Part shown: positions 5,896 to 6,514 of the stretch, in pieces
Position numbering within the stretch: the first letter of the stretch is position 1
How the letters are laid out: every line of letters starts with the position of its first letter
NCBI GenBank assembly: GCA_003155465.1
Contig: PMCR01000526.1
Location: 1-6,514 of the forward strand
DNA from: Myxococcales bacterium
GTDB taxonomy: Bacteria > Myxococcota > Polyangia > Fen-1088
DNA: 6,514 nt
Direction of reading: 5' to 3'
The notes under the pieces: generated by a model
The model's database searches: none
What the model saw: the letters and a program-made list of their open reading frames with translations, nothing else
What the model was told of the DNA's origin: nothing
Program-made: the position numbers and the translations under genes

Positions 5896-6514
5896 AAGTA
5901 CCCCTGCTTGACGTGAAGGCGCAGAACGCCCCCTTGCGCGGCGCCTTGCTGGAGGCCATGGGCCGGGTGATGGACAACGGCGGCTTCATTCTGGGGCCTG
6001 AAGTGGAAGCCTTCGAGAAAGAGCTGGCCGCGGCGCTGGGCGTGGGGCGGGCGATTGGGGTCTCGTCGGGGACCGATGCCCTGCTGGTGGCACTGATGGC
6101 TCTCGGTGTGGGTCAGGGAGACGAAGTGGTGACCACGCCGCTTTCTTTCTACGCCACTGTGGGCTGCATTGCGCGCTTGGGCGCGCGTCCGGTGTTCGCG
6201 GACATCGAGCCCGAAAGCTTCAATCTTGATCCGGGGGCCGCCGCAGCAGCCTGTGGGGACAAGACCCGCTCCGTGATTCCGGTCCACCTGTTTGGCCGGC
6301 CCGCGAGTCTGCCCAAGGTCAACCTGCCCGTGGTCGAGGATGCGGCCCAATCCATCGGCGCCTGCAAGCTCCACGGCATCATGAGCTGCTTGTCCTTCTT
6401 TCCCTCGAAGAACCTGGGCGCATTCGGCGACGGCGGCGCGGTCCTGTGTGACGACGCCCAGGTGGCGGACAAGGTCGTCTTGCTGCGTGCGCACGGCAGC
6501 CGGCCCAAGTACGT
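5892..6514 (+). CDS. DegT/DnrJ/EryC1/StrS-family sugar aminotransferase, 3'-truncated
   Basis: The first 207 residues are present; the gene runs off the window. This PLP enzyme family transfers an amino group, usually from glutamate, to a keto-sugar nucleotide. Next to a WbpD-like acetyltransferase, the likely step is the WbpE-type amination of a UDP-3-keto-2-acetamido-uronic acid. Visible motifs in order: N-terminal PLLDVKAQN; GGFILGPEVEAFE (30-42); SSGTDALL (58-65, PLP phosphate site); TTPLSFYATVGCI (81-93); PVHLFGRP (130-137); VVEDAAQSIGA (147-157) with the ring-binding Asp150 and Gln153; and SFFPSKNLGAFGDGG (168-182) with the PLP lysine K173. The segments between HLFG and K173 look about 12 residues shorter than usual. 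ATG 5892 overlaps the previous stop as ATGA, so the two enzymes are probably made together. The exact keto-sugar cannot be read from this fragment; other 3- or 4-aminotransferases of the family are possible. Confidence 0.9.
   Translation, partial: MKVPLLDVKAQNAPLRGALLEAMGRVMDNGGFILGPEVEAFEKELAAALGVGRAIGVSSGTDALLVALMALGVGQGDEVVTTPLSFYATVGCIARLGARPVFADIEPESFNLDPGAAAAACGDKTRSVIPVHLFGRPASLPKVNLPVVEDAAQSIGACKLHGIMSCLSFFPSKNLGAFGDGGAVLCDDAQVADKVVLLRAHGSRPKY

Noticed and set aside
5829..6494. 221-residue open frame on the - strand opposite the aminotransferase
   Set aside because: The + strand shows every DegT-family motif in order; the antisense frame shows none.

Overview
The window is GC-rich and all real genes lie on the + strand, tightly packed. 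The gene set points to Myxococcota (the former Deltaproteobacteria). The strongest marker is the AgmX/PglI-type C-terminal domain of the 466-residue protein at 1788-3188. Around it are a TPR protein, a small periplasmic protein and an outer-membrane beta-barrel, in the order I know from the Glt gliding-motility and Nfs spore-coat machineries of Myxococcus xanthus. Sequence alone does not tell me whether this copy is Glt-type, Nfs-type or a third lineage, so I leave those gene symbols blank.

Layout: 1-279 is the 3' end of a GltD/NfsD (AgmU)-like gene. 276-1403 is a GltE/NfsE-like periplasmic TPR protein. 1400-1759 is a GltF/NfsF-like small secreted protein. 1788-3188 is a GltG/NfsG-like inner-membrane protein with a degenerate FHA-like cytoplasmic domain, one membrane segment and a TonB-like periplasmic tail. 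3299-3880 is a small secreted two-cysteine protein that I do not recognise, with a possible promoter in front of it. 3954-5252 is an outer-membrane beta-barrel in the GltH/NfsH position. The last two genes make a sugar: a WbpD-like N-acetyltransferase (5296-5895) and the 5' part of a DegT/DnrJ/EryC1/StrS aminotransferase (5892 to the window end).

How they may work together (inference): in M. xanthus the GltG/NfsG class links an AglRQS (TolQR-like) proton-driven motor in the inner membrane to periplasmic TPR proteins and outer-membrane barrels. It moves either adhesion complexes (Glt) or spore-coat polysaccharide (Nfs). Nucleotide-sugar genes following directly on the same strand suggest that this copy may handle a surface polysaccharide carrying an acetamido-sugar, possibly a 2,3-diacetamido uronic acid. 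No motor, glycosyltransferase or transporter gene lies in the window.

Three junctions are 4-base ATGA overlaps (276-279, 1400-1403, 5892-5895), which indicates translational coupling. No gap between genes exceeds 110 bases. I see no RNA genes, mobile elements, CRISPR arrays, attachment sites or origins.
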